A stretch of 64,000 nt of DNA from Auricularia sp. M13 (lineage: Eukaryota; Basidiomycota; Agaricomycetes; Auriculariales; Auriculariaceae), in contig CM073202.1 in the NCBI GenBank assembly GCA_037042915.1, positions 3,584,103 through 3,648,102 of the forward strand, given 5' to 3'. The notes beneath the pieces were generated by a model. It was given only the letters and a program-made list of their open reading frames with translations. It ran no database searches and was not told the origin of the DNA. Below are positions 59,556 through 64,000 of this stretch, piece by piece (the first letter of the stretch is position 1; the number at the start of each line of letters is the position of its first letter). The position numbers and the translations under genes were made by a program.

Positions 59556-62500
59556 TCTTACTATGTCGCCCGGCTTGATACCATCAATCCCGTTTGCTTC
59601 CTGAGCGCCATCTACTGCACTTACCATCAAAATCCCGTGCCGGAGGCCTTCCCTCCGGAGGCGGGATATCGAACTTCTCGTCCCGTGACTTCAGGGGCAG
59701 AACTGAGCGCTGCACGGAGGTCCATCGTTTGGACTTACCATCACGGCAGGCTGATGGGAAGCTTCCCATCAGTGCCCCTTCCCATCAGCTGCACTTCCCG
59801 TCGCCGTTTGCGACCCCGGCTGGGCCCGGATACCCGGACACCCATATATGTCCGGGGAGCTCTCGCCGAGGTCTACGCGATGGTACCCTTCGCAAAGCTG
59901 TGCGCTGTCATGGCAACGAGCAATTTCCGCCGATGCGACAAAATCCGAAATGGGCGACCGCAGACCCTGCCGAGGTCACCTTCCGGAGCCTTCCCTGCGC
60001 GTCGGACGTCGATCCGATGGACGGTGTCAGAATACGAACTCTGCCGATCGAGTTTCGACTGCGCTGCGCAGTGCCGAAGGCGGAACATGAGACTCGTGGG
60101 ACCAAGTCGGAGACATCCACATATGACCCGAGAGCTGCCGACCGTGGCGATCCGATGCAAACGATGCCTGGGACCTGCAGGGACTGTGTCCGGATCCGAT
60201 CGCACTCTGCTGCAGGATCTGCACGTGCCGAAGCGAGTCTCGCTTCGTCCCTGGCGCTCGTCGAGGCCTGAAACTTCTCCGCGCACCATGTCGGGACACT
60301 GGGGGCTCAAATCCAGGGGAAAAGACACAAAATCGCAGAATCAGAAGCCCGCCGACGCTGTCGGACTGGCCTCGATTTGGGGGTTTGGGGCGCTGGGATC
60401 GGGAGCTCGTCGGAACCCTGGCGATCGCCTGTGCTTGGCTGGCAGGAGGCAAATGGACTCTGCATATAGTCCGAGCATCCTCGACCTTTGGCCGGGCGAA
60501 AGGAAGTCCCACTCGACGGGGTTGAATGCGTTCTTCCGACTTGGTTTCGTCAGCTAAGCCGATTGGAAGCGCGCCCGTCTTTCTCGGCGATCGTGATGCC
60601 GCATGTCTGATCTGCGACGAGGAAAATTCCAGCTCCCCGGAACAGTTTCAACCGTGCGAATCGGTGCACCGGTCGTGCCGCTGCGAGTCGGCCGACGTCC
60701 CAGAACATCTTACTATGTCGCCCGGCTTGATACCATCAATCCCGTTTGCTTCCTGAGCGCCATCTACTGCACTTACCATCAAAATCCCGTGCCGGAGGCC
60801 TTCCCTCCGGAGGCGGGATATCGAACTTCTCGTCCCGTGACTTCAGGGGCAGAACTGAGCGCTGCACGGAGGTCCATCGTTTGGACTTACCATCACGGCA
60901 GGCTGATGGGAAGCTTCCCATCAGTGCCCCTTCCCATCAGCTGCACTTCCCGTCGCCGTTTGCGACCCCGGCTGGGCCCGGATACCCGGACACCCATATA
61001 TGTCCGGGGAGCTCTCGCCGAGGTCTACGCGATGGTACCCTTCGCAAAGCTGTGCGCTGTCATGGCAACGAGCAATTTCCGCCGATGCGACAAAATCCGA
61101 AATGGGCGACCGCAGACCCTGCCGAGGTCACCTTCCGGAGCCTTCCCTGCGCGTCGGACGTCGATCCGATGGACGGTGTCAGAATACGAACTCTGCCGAT
61201 CGAGTTTCGACTGCGCTGCGCAGTGCCGAAGGCGGAACATGAGACTCGTGGGACCAAGTCGGAGACATCCACATATGACCCGAGAGCTGCCGACCGTGGC
61301 GATCCGATGCAAACGATGCCTGGGACCTGCAGGGACTGTGTCCGGATCCGATCGCACTCTGCTGCAGGATCTGCACGTGCCGAAGCGAGTCTCGCTTCGT
61401 CCCTGGCGCTCGTCGAGGCCTGAAACTTCTCCGCGCACCATGTCGGGACACTGGGGGCTCAAATCCAGGGGAAAAGACACAAAATCGCAGAATCAGAAGC
61501 CCGCCGACGCTGTCGGACTGGCCTCGATTTGGGGGTTTGGGGGCGCTGGGATCGGGAGCTCGTCGGAACCCTGGCGATCGCCTGTGCTTGGCTGGCAGGA
61601 GGCAAATGGACTCTGCATATAGTCCGAGCATCCTCGACCTTTGGCCGGGCGAAAGGAAGTCCCACTCGACGGGGGTTGAATGCGTTCTTCCGACTTGGTT
61701 TCGTCAGCTAAGCCGATTGGAAGCGCGCCCGTCTTTCTCGGCGATCGTGATGCCGCATGTCTGATCTGCGACGAGGAAAATTCCAGCTCCCCGGAACAGT
61801 TTCAACCGTGCGAATCGGTGCACCGGTCGTGCCGCTGCGAGTCGGCCGACGTCCCAGAACATCTTACTATGTCGCCCGGCTTGATACCATCAATCCCGTT
61901 TGCTTCCTGAGCGCCATCTACTGCACTTACCATCAAAATCCCGTGCCGGAGGCCTTCCCTCCGGAGGCGGGATATCGAACTTCTCGTCCCGTGACTTCAG
62001 GGGCAGAACTGAGCGCTGCACGGAGGTCCATCGTTTGGACTTACCATCACGGCAGGCTGATGGGAAGCTTCCCATCAGTGCCCCTTCCCATCAGCTGCAC
62101 TTCCCGTCGCCGTTTGCGACCCCGGCTGGGCCCGGATACCCGGACACCCATATATGTCCGGGGAGCTCTCGCCGAGGTCTACGCGATGGTACCCTTCGCA
62201 AAGCTGTGCGCTGTCATGGCAACGAGCAATTTCCGCCGATGCGACAAAATCCGAAATGGGCGACCGCAGACCCTGCCGAGGTCACCTTCCGGAGCCTTCC
62301 CTGCGCGTCGGACGTCGATCCGATGGACGGTGTCAGAATACGAACTCTGCCGATCGAGTTTCGACTGCGCTGCGCAGTGCCGAAGGCGGAACATGAGACT
62401 CGTGGGACCAAGTCGGAGACATCCACATATGACCCGAGAGCTGCCGACCGTGGCGATCCGATGCAAACGATGCCTGGGACCTGCAGGGACTGTGTCCGGA

Positions 62501-64000
62501 TCCGATCGCACTCTGCTGCAGGATCTGCACGTGCCGAAGCGAGTCTCGCTTCGTCCCTGGCGCTCGTCGAGGCCTGAAACTTCTCCGCGCACCATGTCGG
62601 GACACTGGGGGCTCAAATCCAGGGGAAAAGACACAAAATCGCAGAATCAGAAGCCCGCCGACGCTGTCGGACTGGCCTCGATTTGGGGGTTTGGGGCGCT
62701 GGGATCGGGAGCTCGTCGGAACCCTGGCGATCGCCTGTGCTTGGCTGGCAGGAGGCAAATGGACTCTGCATATAGTCCGAGCATCCTCGACCTTTGGCCG
62801 GGCGAAAGGAAGTCCCACTCGACGGGGGTTGAATGCGTTCTTCCGACTTGGTTTCGTCAGCTAAGCCGATTGGAAGCGCGCCCGTCTTTCTCGGCGATCG
62901 TGATGCCGCATGTCTGATCTGCGACGAGGAAAATTCCAGCTCCCCGGAACAGTTTCAACCGTGCGAATCGGTGCACCGGTCGTGCCGCTGCGAGTCGGCC
63001 GACGTCCCAGAACATCTTACTATGTCGCCCGGCTTGATACCATCAATCCCGTTTGCTTCCTGAGCGCCATCTACTGCACTTACCATCAAAATCCCGTGCC
63101 GGAGGCCTTCCCTCCGGAGGCAGGATATCGATCTTCTCGTCCCGTGACTTCAGGGGCAGAACTGAGCGCTGCACGGAGGTCCATCGTTTGGACTTACCAT
63201 CACGGCAGGCTGATGGGAAGCTTCCCATCAGTGCCCCTTCCCATCAGCTGCACTTCCCGTCGCCGTTTGCGACCCCGGCTGGGCCCGGATACCCGGACAC
63301 CCATATATGTCCGGGGAGCTCTCGCTGAGGTCTACGCGATGGTACCCTTCGCAAAGCTGTGCGCTGTCATGGCAACGAGAAATTTCCGCCGATGCGACAA
63401 AATCCGAAATGGGCGACCGCAGACCCTGCCGAGGTCACCTTCCGGAGCCTTCCCTGCGCGTCGGACGTCGATCCGATGGGCCGTGTCAGAATACGAACTC
63501 TGCCGATCGAGTTTTGACTGCGCTGCGCAGTGCCGAAGGCGGAACATGAGACTCGTGGGACCAAGTCGGAGACATCCACATATGACCTGAGAGCTGCCGA
63601 CCGTGGCGATCCGATGCAAACGATGCCTGGGATCTGCAGGGACTGTGTCCGGATCCGATCGCACTCTGCTGCAGGATCTGCACATGCCGAAGCGAGTCTC
63701 GCTTCGTCCCTGGCGCTCGTCGAGGCCTGAAACTTCTCTGCGCACCATGTCGGGACACTGGGGGCTCAAATCCAGGGGAAAAGACACAAAATCGCAGAAT
63801 CAGAAGCCCGCCGACGCTGTCGGACTGGCCTCGATTTGGGGTTTGGGGGCGCTGGGGTCGGGAGCTCGTCGGAACCCTGCCGATCGCCTGTGCTTGGCTG
63901 GCAGGAGGCAAATGGACTCTGCATATAGTCCGAGCATCCTCGACCTTTGGCCGGGCGAAAGGAAGTCCCACTCGACGGGGTTGAATGCGTTCTTCCGACT
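59556..64000. repeat. Tandem array of a ~1153-bp satellite unit
   Basis: Copies begin at 59556 (TCTTACTATGTCGCCCGG), 60708, 61862 and 63015, with periods of 1152, 1154 and 1153 bp. The array runs off the right edge. Length differences come from G-run variation (GGGGCGC against GGGGGCGC; ACGGGGTT against ACGGGGGTT). Units 1-3 are almost identical; unit 4 carries about a dozen substitutions. Each unit contains several palindromes. Long frames span units on both strands with no recognised domain and do not respect unit borders, so I treat the array as non-coding. It could be subtelomeric, pericentromeric or intergenic satellite. Confidence 0.92.
59751..59772. other. Perfect 22-bp palindrome in the satellite unit
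   Basis: CTGATGGGAAGCTTCCCATC plus AG, self-complementary without a loop, repeated at 60903-60924 and in later units. A second perfect palindrome (CGAAGCGAG-T-CTCGCTTCG, for example 61381-61399) and near-palindromes around CCGGACACCC...TGTCCGG accompany it. Confidence 0.85.

Noticed and set aside
59556-64000. Repeated frames of 225-386 codons in the satellite units, some Cys-rich (CLICDEENSSS)
   Set aside because: The frames overlap on both strands, cross unit borders, change length with a single G, and match no family I know. More likely a property of stop-poor repeat DNA.

Overview
This window looks like a chromosome segment of a basidiomycete fungus, most likely a mushroom-forming Agaricomycete. 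The reasons are GC-rich coding sequence, many GT-AG introns of 46-73 nt, an expanded family of divergent F-box proteins, MUB1/samB and SRPK genes in fungal form, and a mix of Ty1/copia, Ty3/gypsy chromovirus, pogo, hAT-like and KDZ-like elements. I saw no prokaryotic features, CRISPR array, rRNA or tRNA. Everything was done by eye, with no database search.

Layout. Positions 1-1764 hold the 3' part of a three-intron gene for an integrase-core (DDE) protein. A decaying F-box gene (2118-3241, minus) follows, then an intact young copia element (3744-9193, identical LTRs, 5-bp target duplication, one 1644-codon gag-pol frame), then a second F-box gene (9317-10690, minus). From 10962 to 37871 lies a Russian-doll nest. 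A pogo/Tigger-type DNA transposon (TA duplication, matching inverted ends) has its transposase split by a 22.8-kb insertion. That insertion is a non-coding LTR element (13776-36545). It holds a complete copia (15639-21000), two MITEs (15135-15476, 22083-22359) and a Ty3/gypsy chromovirus (22606-36528). The gypsy is itself split by a 5.4-kb inverted-repeat element (29955-35400) that carries what looks like an Hsp70 fragment. Each main level is supported by an exact target-site duplication, and in two cases by a reading frame that rejoins across it.

Right of the nest, conserved host genes resume: a MUB1/samB-type MYND protein (38327-40989, three exons), a second group of F-box genes and pseudogenes (about 41930-48000), an SRPK-type kinase (49039-54537) with two very long A-poor introns, and a small four-exon Zn2Cys6 regulator on the minus strand (54858-55653). 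The F-box copies on the two sides are mirror images (A-, B- on the left; B+, A+ on the right), which suggests an inverted duplication around the MUB1/transposon core.

The right end (about 55.7-58.7 kb) is gene-poor. It is followed by a KDZ-like transposase remnant (58738-59554, minus) and then a tandem array of a roughly 1153-bp palindrome-rich unit (59556 to the window edge, almost four copies) with no convincing coding content.

Most of the window is therefore accessory, transposon-built DNA around three conserved genes: ubiquitin-ligase adaptor, splicing kinase and transcription factor.
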